DNA of 64,000 bases from Novosphingobium sediminis (GCF_007991615.1 NZ_BJYR01000013.1:205594-269593), one strand, 5' to 3'; counted from the stretch's first letter, positions 9,454 through 18,680 are shown. Notes: generated by a model not told the origin, from the sequence alone. Numbers and translations are program-made.

Positions 9454-11475
9454 ATGTTCAAGAAAATCCTCATCGCCAACCGTGGCGAGATTGCATGCCG
9501 CGTGATCAAGACGGCGCGCCGGATGGGTATCCAGACCGTGGCGGTCTATTCGGACGCCGATGCGCGCGCGCCCTTCGTGAAGATGGCGGACGAGGCGGTG
9601 CATATCGGGCCTTCGCCGGCCGCGCAGTCCTACCTGATCGCGGACAAGATCATCGCGGCGTGCGAGCAGACGGGCGCCGAGGCGGTGCATCCTGGCTATG
9701 GCTTCCTTTCCGAGCGCACCTCGTTTGCCGAGGCGCTGGCGGCCAAGGGCATCGCGTTCATCGGGCCGCCCGTCGGCGCGATTGCCGCGATGGGTGACAA
9801 GATCGAATCGAAGAAGCTGGCCAAGGCTGCGGGCGTCAACGTCGTCCCCGGCTTTGTGGGCGAGATCGAGGATACCGAGCACGCGGTGCGCATCTCGGAC
9901 GAGATCGGCTATCCGGTGATGATGAAGGCCTCGGCCGGCGGCGGCGGTAAGGGCATGCGCCTGGCCTACTCCGAGAAGGACGTCCGCGAGGGCTTCGAGG
10001 CGGTGAAGCGCGAGGGGCTGAACTCGTTCGGCGATGACCGCGTGTTTATCGAGAAGTTCATCCTCAACCCGCGCCACATCGAGATCCAGATCCTCGGCGA
10101 TCAGCACGGCAACATCCTCTACCTCAACGAGCGCGAATGCTCGATCCAGCGCCGCCACCAGAAGGTGGTGGAGGAAGCGCCCTCGCCGTTCGTCACGCCG
10201 AAGATGCGCAAGGCGATGGGCGAGCAGTGCGTCGCGCTCAGCCGCGCGGTGGGCTATTATTCGGCGGGTACAGTGGAACTGATCGTCTCGGGCGCGGACC
10301 CGAGCGGCGAGAGCTTCTACTTCCTCGAAATGAACACCCGCCTGCAGGTGGAGCACCCTGTTACCGAAGCGATCACCGGCATCGACCTTGTCGAGCAGAT
10401 GATCCGCGTGGCTGCCGGTGAGAAGCTGGCCTTCACGCAGGACGACATCGGGATCGACGGCTGGGCCATCGAGAATCGCGTCTATGCTGAAGATCCTTAT
10501 CGCGGCTTCCTGCCCTCGACTGGCCGTCTGGTGCGCTATGATCCGCCGGTGGAAGGCTGGACCGACGACGGCGAGGCCAATGGTCGTCGCGGTGTCGGCG
10601 GCGTGCGCGTGGACGACGGCGTCTATGAAGGCGGCGAAGTCTCGATGTTCTACGATCCGATGATCGCCAAGCTGGTGACCTGGGGCGCGACGCGCGACGA
10701 GGCGGCGGACCGGCAGATCGAGGCGCTCGATGCGTTCGAGATCGAGGGGCTGGGCCACAACATCGATTTCGTCTCGGCGATCATGCAGCACCCGCGCTTC
10801 CGTTCGGGCGAGCTGACCACCGGGTTCATCGCCGAGGAATATCCGGACGGCTTCCACGGCGCAGCGACCTCTGACGAGACCAAGCGGTCGCTGGCGGCGC
10901 TGGCGGGCTTCCTTGCTACCGCGCGCTCTGACCGGGCGCGGCAGGTGGGCGGGCAGCTCGGCGAAACGCTCGATCCGCCGTCCGAATGGGCAGTGCGGAT
11001 TGGCGAGACGGACTTTGCCGTCTCGGTCGATGAGGAGGCGATCACCGTCGATGGCGACGAGATCGATCTCGCGCTTGAGTACACGCCGGGTGACCGCGTG
11101 GTGATGGCCGAAGTCGGCGGCAAGCCGCTGACAGTGAAGGTCAAGGCGCGCGCCACCGGCTTCACGCTGACGACGCGCGGGGCGAGCCACGACGTGCGCG
11201 TGCTGCCGGCGCGAATCGCCGGGCTGACGAAGCACATGATCGCCAAGGTCGCGCCCGACATGTCGAAGTACCTCGTCTGCCCGATGCCCGGGCTGCTCGT
11301 GGCGCTGCATGTCGGCGTGGGCGATACGGTGGAGGCGGGCCAGCCGCTCGCCGTGGTCGAGGCGATGAAGATGGAAAACATCCTGCGCGCCGAAAAGGCG
11401 GGCAAGGTGAAGGCGGTGAACGCGGCGCAGGGCGAAAGCCTTGCGGTGGATGCGATCATCCTTGAAATGGAGTAG
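9454..11475 (+). CDS. pccA: acetyl/propionyl-CoA carboxylase alpha subunit (biotin carboxylase plus biotin carrier)
   Basis: A 673-residue subunit that carboxylates its own biotin with ATP and bicarbonate and hands the carboxyl group to PccB. The biotin carboxylase half starts KKILIANRGEIACRVI and has the ATP-grasp glycine loop MMKASAGGGGKGMRL, ERECSIQRRHQKVVEE and EMNTRLQVEHPVTE. After a linker (BT-type) domain, the last 75 residues form the biotinyl domain with the target lysine in VVEAMKMENIL near residue 638. ATG 9454 is preferred over TTG 9451 because AGGGGAG lies 6 nt upstream. That ribosome-binding site is donated by an intergenic repeat. Confidence 0.95.
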   Translation: MFKKILIANRGEIACRVIKTARRMGIQTVAVYSDADARAPFVKMADEAVHIGPSPAAQSYLIADKIIAACEQTGAEAVHPGYGFLSERTSFAEALAAKGIAFIGPPVGAIAAMGDKIESKKLAKAAGVNVVPGFVGEIEDTEHAVRISDEIGYPVMMKASAGGGGKGMRLAYSEKDVREGFEAVKREGLNSFGDDRVFIEKFILNPRHIEIQILGDQHGNILYLNERECSIQRRHQKVVEEAPSPFVTPKMRKAMGEQCVALSRAVGYYSAGTVELIVSGADPSGESFYFLEMNTRLQVEHPVTEAITGIDLVEQMIRVAAGEKLAFTQDDIGIDGWAIENRVYAEDPYRGFLPSTGRLVRYDPPVEGWTDDGEANGRRGVGGVRVDDGVYEGGEVSMFYDPMIAKLVTWGATRDEAADRQIEALDAFEIEGLGHNIDFVSAIMQHPRFRSGELTTGFIAEEYPDGFHGAATSDETKRSLAALAGFLATARSDRARQVGGQLGETLDPPSEWAVRIGETDFAVSVDEEAITVDGDEIDLALEYTPGDRVVMAEVGGKPLTVKVKARATGFTLTTRGASHDVRVLPARIAGLTKHMIAKVAPDMSKYLVCPMPGLLVALHVGVGDTVEAGQPLAVVEAMKMENILRAEKAGKVKAVNAAQGESLAVDAIILEME

Positions 11476-11526
11476 AAGCCCGGCTGATGCAGGGGCTCAC
11501 TTTCCTGCATGGGCAAGTGGGTGAGG

Positions 11527-11547
11527 TTGACGTTTACGTAAGCGCCA
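11527..11547. promoter_or_regulatory. LiuR-like MerR-type operator/promoter upstream of etfB
   Basis: TTGACGTTTACGTAAGCG (from 11527) is an imperfect inverted repeat centred on TTTACGTAA and starts with a consensus -35 hexamer TTGACG, as in promoters activated by MerR-family proteins. It resembles the fatty-acid and branched-chain degradation operator of LiuR as I remember it. It lies 40 nt upstream of etfB. The regulator gene is not in the window. Confidence 0.5.
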
Positions 11548-11586
11548 CTTATGCGCGCGCCATCGATTTGAGAAAGGCCTGACACG

Positions 11587-12333
11587 ATGAAAGCCCTGGT
11601 CTGCGTGAAGCGGGTGATCGACTACAACGTGAAGCCGCGCGTGAAGGCGGATGGCACGGGGGTTGACCTCGCCAACGTCAAGATGAGCATGAACCCCTTC
11701 GACGAAATCGCGGTCGAGGAAGCCATTCGCCTGAAGGAAAAGGGCGTGGTCACCGAGATCGTGGCGGTTTCGGTCGGGCCGGCCAAGGCGCAGGAAACGC
11801 TGCGCACCGCGCTCGCCATGGGTGCGGACCGCGCGATCCTCGTCGTCAGCGACGACGAAGTGGAGCCGCTGGCGGTTGCCAAGATCGTCAAGGCGATTGC
11901 CGACGAGGAACAGCCGGGCCTCATCATCACCGGGAAGCAGGCGATCGACGACGACGCCAACCAGGTCGGCCAGATGGTCGCCGCGCTGCTGGGCCGTCCG
12001 CAGGGCACTTTCGCCAACGAAGTCGCCGTGGAAGGTGACAGCATCGTCGTGAAGCGCGAGATCGACGGCGGTCTGGAAACGGTGAAGCTGGCGCTGCCCG
12101 CCATCGTCACCACCGACCTGCGCCTCAACGAGCCGCGCTACGCCTCGCTGCCCAACATCATGAAGGCGAAGTCCAAGCCGCTCGCGACCAAGGCGCCGGC
12201 TGACTACGGCGTCGATATCGCGGCGCGCCTCAAGACCCTCAAGGTCACCGAACCTCCGGTGCGCAGCGCGGGCATCAAGGTGCCTGACGTCGATGCGCTG
12301 GTCGCCAAGCTCAAGGAAATGGGAGTCGCCTGA
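11587..12333 (+). CDS. etfB: electron transfer flavoprotein beta subunit
   Basis: A 248-residue small ETF subunit that binds AMP and docks acyl-CoA dehydrogenases. It opens [18 protein letters not shown] and carries [18 protein letters not shown], the family signature [25 protein letters not shown] (residues about 60-84), [16 protein letters not shown], and the recognition-loop region [20 protein letters not shown] near 180-200. The stop and the etfA start overlap by 1 nt (TGATG). Electrons collected here pass through ETF dehydrogenase to ubiquinone. Its placement after the propionyl-CoA genes links it to odd-chain and branched-chain acyl-CoA oxidation. Confidence 0.96.
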   Translation: MKALVCVKRVIDYNVKPRVKADGTGVDLANVKMSMNPFDEIAVEEAIRLKEKGVVTEIVAVSVGPAKAQETLRTALAMGADRAILVVSDDEVEPLAVAKIVKAIADEEQPGLIITGKQAIDDDANQVGQMVAALLGRPQGTFANEVAVEGDSIVVKREIDGGLETVKLALPAIVTTDLRLNEPRYASLPNIMKAKSKPLATKAPADYGVDIAARLKTLKVTEPPVRSAGIKVPDVDALVAKLKEMGVA

Positions 12334-13265
12334 TGTCCAAGACACTCGTTTGGGTCGAACACGACAACGCGTCGGTCAAGGACGCTACCCTCGCCGTCGT
12401 GACCGCTGCCGCGCAGATGGGCGAAGTGACCGCGCTGGTCGCGGGCTCGGGCTGTGATGCCGCTGCGGCTGCCGCCGCGCAGATCGCCGGCGTCGCCAAG
12501 GTGCTCAAGGCCGATGACGCGGCTTATGCCAATGCGCTGGCTGAAAACGTCGCGCCGCTCGTCGCCGGCCTGATGGCTGACTATGACGCGTTCGTCGCGC
12601 CTGCCACCACCACCGGCAAGAACATCGCGCCGCGCGTCGCCGCGCTGCTCGACGTGATGCAGGTTTCGGACATCCTTTCGGTCGAAGGCCCCAAGACCTT
12701 TACCCGTCCGATCTACGCCGGCAACGCGATCGCTACGGTCGAATCTACCGATGCCAAGATCGTCGTCACCGTGCGCGGTACGGCCTTCGCCAAGGCGGAA
12801 GCCACGGGCGGTTCGGCGGCTGTCGAAGCTGTCGGCGGTGCGGGCGATGCCGGTCTTTCGGCGTTCATGGGTTCGGAAATCGCCAAGAGCGAGCGTCCGG
12901 AACTGACCTCGGCCAAGATTATCGTCTCGGGCGGCCGCGCGCTGAAGGATGCGGAAACCTTCCAGAGCGTGATCACTCCGCTGGCGGACAAGCTGGGTGC
13001 CGGCATCGGCGCCTCGCGCGCTGCGGTTGACGCGGGCTATGTGCCCAACGACTACCAGGTCGGCCAGACCGGCAAGATCGTGGCGCCGGAAGTCTACATC
13101 GCAGTCGGCATCTCGGGCGCGATCCAGCATCTGGCTGGCATGAAGGATTCCAAGACCATCATCGCCATCAACAAGGACGAAGACGCCCCGATCTTCCAGG
13201 TCGCGGACATCGGCCTCGTCGGCGATCTGTTCACGCTGGTGCCGGAACTGACCGGCAAGCTCTGA
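12333..13265 (+). CDS. etfA: electron transfer flavoprotein alpha subunit
   Basis: A 310-residue large ETF subunit that carries the FAD. The N-terminal domain pairs with EtfB. The C-terminal FAD domain is clear: [69 protein letters not shown] (read in pieces, about residues 225-275) and [20 protein letters not shown]. Length is standard. It overlaps etfB by 1 nt and is followed by a strong intrinsic terminator, so etfBA ends its own transcription unit. Confidence 0.96.
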   Translation: MSKTLVWVEHDNASVKDATLAVVTAAAQMGEVTALVAGSGCDAAAAAAAQIAGVAKVLKADDAAYANALAENVAPLVAGLMADYDAFVAPATTTGKNIAPRVAALLDVMQVSDILSVEGPKTFTRPIYAGNAIATVESTDAKIVVTVRGTAFAKAEATGGSAAVEAVGGAGDAGLSAFMGSEIAKSERPELTSAKIIVSGGRALKDAETFQSVITPLADKLGAGIGASRAAVDAGYVPNDYQVGQTGKIVAPEVYIAVGISGAIQHLAGMKDSKTIIAINKDEDAPIFQVADIGLVGDLFTLVPELTGKL

Positions 13266-13289
13266 GCTTGGCTTTTACAGACAACGGAA

Positions 13290-13316
13290 AGGCCCTGCTT
13301 CGGCGGGGCCTTTTTG
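13290..13316 (+). terminator. intrinsic terminator after etfA
   Basis: AGGCCCTGC-TTCG-GCGGGGCCT is a tight stem with a TTCG tetraloop, followed at once by TTTTTG. It also lies downstream of the convergent acetyltransferase gene. Confidence 0.9.
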
Positions 13317-13331
13317 TTTTGGGCGCTGCGC

Positions 13332-13799
13332 CTAAAGCTCAAGCGTCAAACACTGGCTGAAGTCATCGACCACATAGTCGGCAAAGCCATCGCAGTTTTC
13401 GAAACCGTACTTGCGGTAGAGCGCGACTGCCGGGGCGAAAGCGTCGGTGCGGCCGGTTTCGAGGCTCACGCGCGCATAGCCGCGCCCGCGCGCCACGCCG
13501 AGCAGGTGCTGGAGCATGGCTTCGCCTGCGCCCTTGCCGCGCCATTCGGGGGCGGCGCGCATGGATTTGAGTTCGCCATGGGTATCATCGAGGTGCTTGA
13601 TGGCCCCGATCGCCGCGAGTGCACCCTCCACGTGGGCGGTGAAGAAGGTGACGCCGGGCTGGCGCAGCTTTTCGAGCGGCAAGGCATGGACTTTGCAGGC
13701 CGGGCTTTCGGCGTGCATGCCGGAGAGATGCAGCGCGATCAGGGCGCGCACGTCCTCGCCGGAAAGATCGTCCTCGGTGATGGTCAATCCGCCTGTCAT
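13332..13799 (-). CDS. GNAT-family N-acetyltransferase
   Basis: A 155-residue GNAT acetyltransferase. The acetyl-CoA pyrophosphate loop is visible as [16 protein letters not shown] (residues about 88-103). The central beta-strand [11 protein letters not shown] precedes it and the C-terminal [18 protein letters not shown] motif is typical. Cytosolic; the acceptor is unknown, though the GNAT group with [12 protein letters not shown] and HGELKSM looks like PaiA/ElaA-type small-molecule or protein acetylators. It is convergent with etfA and divergent from the isoaspartyl peptidase, 47 nt away. Confidence 0.85.
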   Translation of the reverse strand: MTGGLTITEDDLSGEDVRALIALHLSGMHAESPACKVHALPLEKLRQPGVTFFTAHVEGALAAIGAIKHLDDTHGELKSMRAAPEWRGKGAGEAMLQHLLGVARGRGYARVSLETGRTDAFAPAVALYRKYGFENCDGFADYVVDDFSQCLTLEL

Positions 13800-13846
13800 G
13801 GGTGCTCCGACTGGTCTTGGTGCAATGATCTGCTATCGCGAGCGGC

Positions 13847-14782
13847 ATGACCGAGACAAGTGAAAGCCGCTGGGCCATCGCCATCCATGGCGGGGCCGGA
13901 TCGATGACACCCGAGACGATGGACGGGGCCGCCGTTGCCGCGCACGAAGCGGCGCTGGTCGTTGCGCTCGATGCTGGGCGGGTCGTGCTCGCAGCAGGCG
14001 GCTCTGCGCTGGATGCGGTCTGCGCGGCGGTGAAGGAACTGGAGGACGATCCACACTTCAACGCCGGACGCGGGGCGGTGTTCACCTATCACGGCACGAA
14101 CGAACTCGATGCGGCGGTGATGGATGGGGCCACGCGCGGGGCGGGAGCCGTCTGCGGGGTGACGCACACGCGCAATCCGGTGAATCTGGCGCGTACGGTC
14201 ATGGAGCAAAGTCCGCACGTGTTCCTGAGCGGCGTGGGCGCTGAGGAATTTGCGCGCGAACAGGGGGTGGAAATGGTCGATCCCGACTGGTTCGCAACCG
14301 AGCCGCGCTGGGCGCAGTTGCAGGAACTCAAGGCGAAGAAGCTCGGTTGGTTCGATGCGGGGCTGAAGTATGGCACTGTCGGCGCGGTGGCGGTGGATAC
14401 CGCAGGCCATGTCGCGGCGGCAACCTCGACCGGCGGGCTGACGGGCAAGCGCTGGGGCCGGATCGGGGATTCGCCGCTGATCGGCGCGGGGACCTATGCC
14501 GATGACCGCGCGGCGGCGGTGAGCTGCACCGGCTCGGGCGAGCAGTTCATCCGCGCCGCAGTCTCGCACGAAATCTGCGCGCGGATGCGCCTTGGCGGCG
14601 AAGGGGCGCAGGCGGCCACCGAAGCCGTGCTCGCCGAAGTCGGCGACATGGGCGGCGTTGGCGGCGTGATCTATGCGACGCCGGGCGGCGAGACCGGATT
14701 TGCCTTCACCACGCCGGGGATGTTTCGCGGCCGGGCAGACAGCGAAGGCCTGCGCGAAGTGGGGATTTTTGGCGAGAGTTAG
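13847..14782 (+). CDS. iaaA: isoaspartyl peptidase / type-2 L-asparaginase (Ntn hydrolase)
   Basis: A 311-residue N-terminal-nucleophile hydrolase that removes isoaspartyl residues from dipeptides and hydrolyses asparagine. It is made as a precursor that cleaves itself before Thr177 in KYGTVGAVAVDTAGH. Other family marks are IHGGAGSM near the N-terminus, DDPHFNAGRGAVFTYHG, ATSTGGLTGKRWGRIGDSP and GAGTYADD, which bind the substrate carboxylate and stabilise the site. Length fits the precursor. It has no signal peptide and so is cytosolic, with a role in protein turnover or asparagine use. Confidence 0.92.
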   Translation: MTETSESRWAIAIHGGAGSMTPETMDGAAVAAHEAALVVALDAGRVVLAAGGSALDAVCAAVKELEDDPHFNAGRGAVFTYHGTNELDAAVMDGATRGAGAVCGVTHTRNPVNLARTVMEQSPHVFLSGVGAEEFAREQGVEMVDPDWFATEPRWAQLQELKAKKLGWFDAGLKYGTVGAVAVDTAGHVAAATSTGGLTGKRWGRIGDSPLIGAGTYADDRAAAVSCTGSGEQFIRAAVSHEICARMRLGGEGAQAATEAVLAEVGDMGGVGGVIYATPGGETGFAFTTPGMFRGRADSEGLREVGIFGES

Positions 14783-14830
14783 GCGGCGTAGGCGAGGGCG
14801 GGTGACGGTTAGCGCCCAAATTCCCCCACT

Positions 14831-14907
14831 CGTCATTGCGAGCGTAGCGAAGCAATCCAGAGCCGCGCAGAACCGCCCTGGATTGCTTCGCTACGCTCGC
14901 AATGACG
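14831..14907. repeat. 77-bp palindromic repeat, copy 1 (CGTCATTGCGAGCG...)
   Basis: The arms CGTCATTGCGAGCGTAGCGA... (14831-14860) and its reverse complement (14878-14907) enclose a 17-nt loop. The whole 77 nt, including the loop AGCCGCGCAGAACCGCC, is identical to the copy at 51917-51993, and a diverged relative lies at 50405-50491. Confidence 0.85.
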
Positions 14908-15038
14908 AAGCAAGGAAGCACGAGGTGACCCGGCAATATCTAACGGCTGCTCACGCCCAGTTCCGGACGTTAGACTGCGATGCAAACATCGGCTAACAAA
15001 ATGCTCCGCGAGCGACGCTAGGGTATCGAGAAGACAGA

Positions 15039-15221
15039 ATGAAAATCGGCGTCTGCTGCTTCTGCTCAAAGCCTGTTGATGAGGTCGGTCTCGACCCCTG
15101 CACGCTTTCGATAGCTACAAACGGTGAGGGCTCTCAGTCGTGGCCATGCCATGGTGAATGCTACGTGGAGCGCCTTGGCGATCTCCCGTATGGCCGTGAG
15201 TTATTCGAAAACGAGGACTAA
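15039..15221 (+). CDS. small cysteine-motif protein (putative zinc-binding), 60 aa
   Basis: A 60-residue protein, MKIGVCCFCSKPVDEVGLDP..., with CCFC near residues 6-9, a Cys in DPCTLSI and CHGEC near residues 38-42. This suggests one small treble-clef-like zinc site (CxxC...CHxxC). It resembles tiny hypothetical proteins with a FCGxxI...HxxC pattern, but I cannot name a family. The codons use more A/T in third positions than the neighbours and it sits between a repeat and the RDD gene, so it may be a recent arrival. No strong ribosome-binding site is visible (GAGAAG about 8 nt upstream). Confidence 0.55.
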   Translation: MKIGVCCFCSKPVDEVGLDPCTLSIATNGEGSQSWPCHGECYVERLGDLPYGRELFENED

Positions 15222-15364
15222 CTCGCCCATCCTACGAATGGCGGCTTACCACCAATTCCAGACATCATGGCTCATCAAATCGCTACGGAGAGGGCGGTTG
15301 GAGAGGTGGCGGCTTCCCACCCGATACCGCTCGCCCCGCCAGTCGCTGACCCTTTCCCCGCCGC

Positions 15365-16267
15365 CTAAGCCGCGTGCTTGTCCGCCTTGCGGCGGCCGAG
15401 GCGCAGGCCCTGCTCCAGCTGGGCGCGAAGCTGGAGATAGTAGGATTCGAGGAAGACCCGTTCGGCGCGGTAGGGGTAGGGACGGCCGATCTTGCGGCTG
15501 ATCGCATCGGCGACATCGTCCAGCGCTGGCCCCCGGTCATCCCGCAGCACGCGCTCAAGCGTCTGCAGTTCGAACTCCCCGTAGACGGCGAGTTCTTCGG
15601 GCGTGAAGGTAAACGCCTGTTCGGCCGCGGCGATCGGAGCGCTGACCGAAAGCGCCTGCCCCAGTTTGCGGTGCTGCGCCTCGACCACCCAGGTGCCCGC
15701 GATCACATCGCCGCAGCGAAGGGAATCGCGGTTGAGGAACGGGAACAGGAGGAAGATCGCGCACCAGATCGCGCCCGCCCAACCGGCAACGTCGGTATCG
15801 CTGCCCGAAGCGATCGCGCCGCCGATGAACACGATCGGCATGAACAGCTCGATGTCGCGCACGATGTTGCGGGCGATCACCGCTTCGGTGGTCAGCCGTT
15901 CGGTGCCGCGCGCGGCGATACGGATGCCGGTGATCCGCTTGCCCGGAGTTGCGCCGCGTGGGCCGAGTTCGAAGAACAGGAACCACGCATTGCGAAACAG
16001 GAACATCGCGATGATCCACACGATCACCAGCGCCTGCAATGCGCGCGATTTGGGCCCGTTGGTCTCGAGCTCTGCCGTGTTGATGCCGATGCCCCCGGCG
16101 ATCCAGAGCAGGGTGTAGGACGTGACCATCATGGCGGTGACGATCAGGATGAGATCGATGACCAGCGCAGCGGCGCGCGAGCCGCGGGATGCCAGCACGA
16201 AGGGGAGCGCGACACCTTCGGGCGTGATGACCGTGCGCTTGCGGTTGTGAGGTTGCCGGCGCGCCAT
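15365..16267 (-). CDS. RDD-family membrane protein
   Basis: A 300-residue inner-membrane protein. The RDD core spans about residues 20-170: RGSRAAALVIDLILI, a second helix around LVIVWIIAMFLFRNAWF, GPRGATPGKRITGIRI, and a third helix near LFMPIVFIGGAIA. The last 100 residues (EELAVYGEFELQTLERVLRD, DVADAISRKIGRPYP, FLESYYLQLRAQLEQGLRLGRRKADK) form a soluble tail. It is the last gene of the six-gene MoxR operon and its ATG overlaps the SpoIIM stop by 1 nt. In actinobacteria an RDD gene likewise neighbours SpoIIM, DUF58 and moxR. The function is unknown; some RDD proteins are transporters. Confidence 0.85.
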   Translation of the reverse strand: MARRQPHNRKRTVITPEGVALPFVLASRGSRAAALVIDLILIVTAMMVTSYTLLWIAGGIGINTAELETNGPKSRALQALVIVWIIAMFLFRNAWFLFFELGPRGATPGKRITGIRIAARGTERLTTEAVIARNIVRDIELFMPIVFIGGAIASGSDTDVAGWAGAIWCAIFLLFPFLNRDSLRCGDVIAGTWVVEAQHRKLGQALSVSAPIAAAEQAFTFTPEELAVYGEFELQTLERVLRDDRGPALDDVADAISRKIGRPYPYRAERVFLESYYLQLRAQLEQGLRLGRRKADKHAA

Positions 16268-17343
16268 CAGGCTGCCTTCCCCCGCCCGCGCCAGACGAAG
16301 AAGTAGGTGGTCCAGAACACCAGCATGAAACCGCCGACGACGAGACGGCCGGGGGTGTTGTCGATCAATTGGCGGGCGAAACCTTCGAGCAGGCCCGCGA
16401 CGATCAGCATCAGGACAACACCGACCATGACCTGCGCGCTACGCCGACCGGCGGCCGCGGCGGCATCGAGCACGGATGCCTCGCCGGGAAAGGCCATCGC
16501 CCGGCCGATGTGGAGCCCTGCCGCGCCGGCGAGCAGGATTGCGTAGAGTTCGGTCGTGCCATGGACCGAGAGCCAGCCGATGATTTCCAGCGTGAGGCCC
16601 TGCCCGTGATACAGCCAGAGCAGGGCGCCGAGCATCGTGGTGTTCTGGATCAGCAGCAAGGCGGAGGGCAGGCCGAACGCGAAGCCGAGCGCAAAGGCCA
16701 GGATCGCGACTTGCGCGTTGTTGGAGAACAGCGCTGCGGCGAATACCGCGAGGCCGTGCTGGTCCTGCTGGCCGAACAAGGTGCCGAGGAGGACGGCGCG
16801 GCTCGCACCCGGCACGCGGGCATCCGCCATGCCGCCGGGCATCAGCGCGAAGTACCAATCGGGATCGCTGGCGACGAGCAGCCAGCCGACGATCGTTCCC
16901 GCCACCATTAGCGCAAGGGCGATGAGGATATCCTGCTTCAGCGCGCGCACGCTTTCGCCCCAGCCGCCACCGAAGAAGCGAACTAGCCAATCACCCAGCC
17001 CCGCGCGCGGGCCATAGACGATGAACCAGGCGCGGCGGGTGAGGTCTTCGAGCCAGAGCAGCGTTTCGGCATCAAGCGAGGTTTCCCGCGCGACGGCAAG
17101 GCTGGAGACGGCGGTGCGGTAGAGCGCGGGGAGGGCGAGGAGGTCTTCGTCCGAGATACCGCGCAGGCGCCCGCGTTCGATGCGGCCCACGATGGCCTCG
17201 AGCCGCTTCCACTCCCCTTCACGTTCGAGGCGGAAGCGGTCTGAGCGCAGCGCTGCGCTCTCGGCAGCAGCGATCTCCGCGCTGGCGGAGGGGCTGAACC
17301 AGCCGCCAAGACGGCCGAGGAGGGTCGGTGCGGCTTCGCTCAT
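16267..17343 (-). CDS. SpoIIM-family (stage II sporulation protein M-like) membrane protein
   Basis: A 358-residue membrane protein. Residues 1-125 are a soluble helical region (LEREGEWKRLEAIVGRIERG, LPALYRTAVSSLAVARE). Five or six transmembrane helices follow, starting ALKQDILIALALMVAGTIV. The SpoIIM signature lies in FSNNAQVAILAFALGFAFGL, then LIQNTTMLGAL and SVHGTTELYAILLAGAAG. This organism does not sporulate, so the name only records homology; in Bacillus SpoIIM recruits peptidoglycan hydrolases. The start overlaps the DUF58 stop by 4 nt (ATGA), indicating translational coupling. Confidence 0.88.
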   Translation of the reverse strand: MSEAAPTLLGRLGGWFSPSASAEIAAAESAALRSDRFRLEREGEWKRLEAIVGRIERGRLRGISDEDLLALPALYRTAVSSLAVARETSLDAETLLWLEDLTRRAWFIVYGPRAGLGDWLVRFFGGGWGESVRALKQDILIALALMVAGTIVGWLLVASDPDWYFALMPGGMADARVPGASRAVLLGTLFGQQDQHGLAVFAAALFSNNAQVAILAFALGFAFGLPSALLLIQNTTMLGALLWLYHGQGLTLEIIGWLSVHGTTELYAILLAGAAGLHIGRAMAFPGEASVLDAAAAAGRRSAQVMVGVVLMLIVAGLLEGFARQLIDNTPGRLVVGGFMLVFWTTYFFVWRGRGKAA

Positions 17344-18677
17344 CCGAGGCTTCCCGCGCGCTTTACCGCGAGATAGGCGTCGAGCAGGCGATTGCCGATG
17401 TGCTGGTGCGGGGCTTCGACCACCAGAATGCCTGCACGGCGCAGGCGCTGAAGCACGAGTGTGCGCTGCTGCAGGAGCGTGGTGGCGGTGACGGCCATCG
17501 CCGCATCTTGGGCGTTATGGATCGGCGCATTCACGAAATCGGCGAGTTCCGCATCAGCCATCACCACGAAGATCACCCGGTGCCGCTCGACGAGGCGGCG
17601 CATCGATTCGATCATCAGTTCGGCGCTGGTCGGGTCGGTGAATTCGGAGAACACCACGATCAGCGAGCGCCGCCTGAGGCGCGCCGCCAGCGTGGATAGA
17701 GCTAGCGTGAAGTTGGGCTGCTCGGCGCCGTAATCGAGCGCGGCGGCTGCTTCCTGCAGGCGGGCGAAATCGCGCGGGGCGGTGACGAATGGGCTCATCA
17801 CCTGCGGGCGCTGGGCAAAGCCGTAGAGCGCGACGCGGTCCTGCGCGCCAAGCGCGACCCAGGCGGTGGTGAGCGCAGCGGTGACGGCGCGGTCTATGCG
17901 CGGCAGGCCCGCGATCGGCTCGCACATCGTCTGTCCGCAATCGAACGCGAAGACGATCTGGTTGTTGCGCTCGGTCTCGTACTCCTTGGCGAAGAGCCGG
18001 GCGTGGCGGGCTGACGATTTCCAATCGATGCGGCGGCGGTCCATGCCGGGTTCGTACTCTGCCAGCGCCTCGAACTCGGTCCCCTCGCCGCGGATGCGGC
18101 GCGCGACCATGCCGAACTGGGCATCGCGCAGGAACAGTTGGAGGGCCGGGCTGCGCACCGGGGCGATATTGGGCCGGACGCGGACCACAGCATCGAGTTC
18201 GCGGCGGACCTGCCGGGAGGCGAGGCCCAGCGGCCCGTCCCAGCGCAGCCACACCGCATCCACCGGTCCGGTCCCGCGGCGGGTGGGCATGGTCTCGACC
18301 GCGGCGCTCCACACCCCGCTATCCTGCCCGAGCGCGGCAACCAGCCGGCCGCCGGGAGCAAGGCGCGGATCGAGCGCCAGCGCGGCGATAGGGGCGGTGC
18401 GGGGGCTTTCGATGCGGAAATCAGCGAGGATCTGGAGGCGTAGCGGCTCGCCCACTTCGCCATCTTTCGGCACGATGACGCGCAGGTCTGCCAAAGTCGG
18501 CGCAAGCAGCGCGTCGAGCAGCACCATGACGAGCAATGCCCCGCCCAGCGCTGGCGCCGCGATCCACGCTTTCGGCGCAGCAGCGGCCATCACGACCGCC
18601 AGCGGTGCCGCCAACGCCAGCACCACGGCCGTGCGCGCCGAAGGGTAGAACACCGGAAAAGGCCAGCGGAGTGCCAA
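17340..18677 (-). CDS. DUF58 domain-containing protein
   Basis: A 445-residue protein with two N-terminal membrane helices (about 12-32 and 35-60), a beta-rich periplasmic-type region, and the DUF58 core from about residue 200. The hallmark EYEPGMDRRRIDWKSSARH lies near 208-226 and is followed by LFAKEYETERNNQIVFAFDCG. The last part reads as a von Willebrand-A-like fold with a MIDAS-like DCGQTM. Proteins of this kind are the usual partners of MoxR ATPases, which are thought to remodel them. It is 3 nt downstream of moxR. Confidence 0.88.
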   Translation of the reverse strand: MALRWPFPVFYPSARTAVVLALAAPLAVVMAAAAPKAWIAAPALGGALLVMVLLDALLAPTLADLRVIVPKDGEVGEPLRLQILADFRIESPRTAPIAALALDPRLAPGGRLVAALGQDSGVWSAAVETMPTRRGTGPVDAVWLRWDGPLGLASRQVRRELDAVVRVRPNIAPVRSPALQLFLRDAQFGMVARRIRGEGTEFEALAEYEPGMDRRRIDWKSSARHARLFAKEYETERNNQIVFAFDCGQTMCEPIAGLPRIDRAVTAALTTAWVALGAQDRVALYGFAQRPQVMSPFVTAPRDFARLQEAAAALDYGAEQPNFTLALSTLAARLRRRSLIVVFSEFTDPTSAELMIESMRRLVERHRVIFVVMADAELADFVNAPIHNAQDAAMAVTATTLLQQRTLVLQRLRRAGILVVEAPHQHIGNRLLDAYLAVKRAGSLG

Positions 18678-18680
18678 GCG

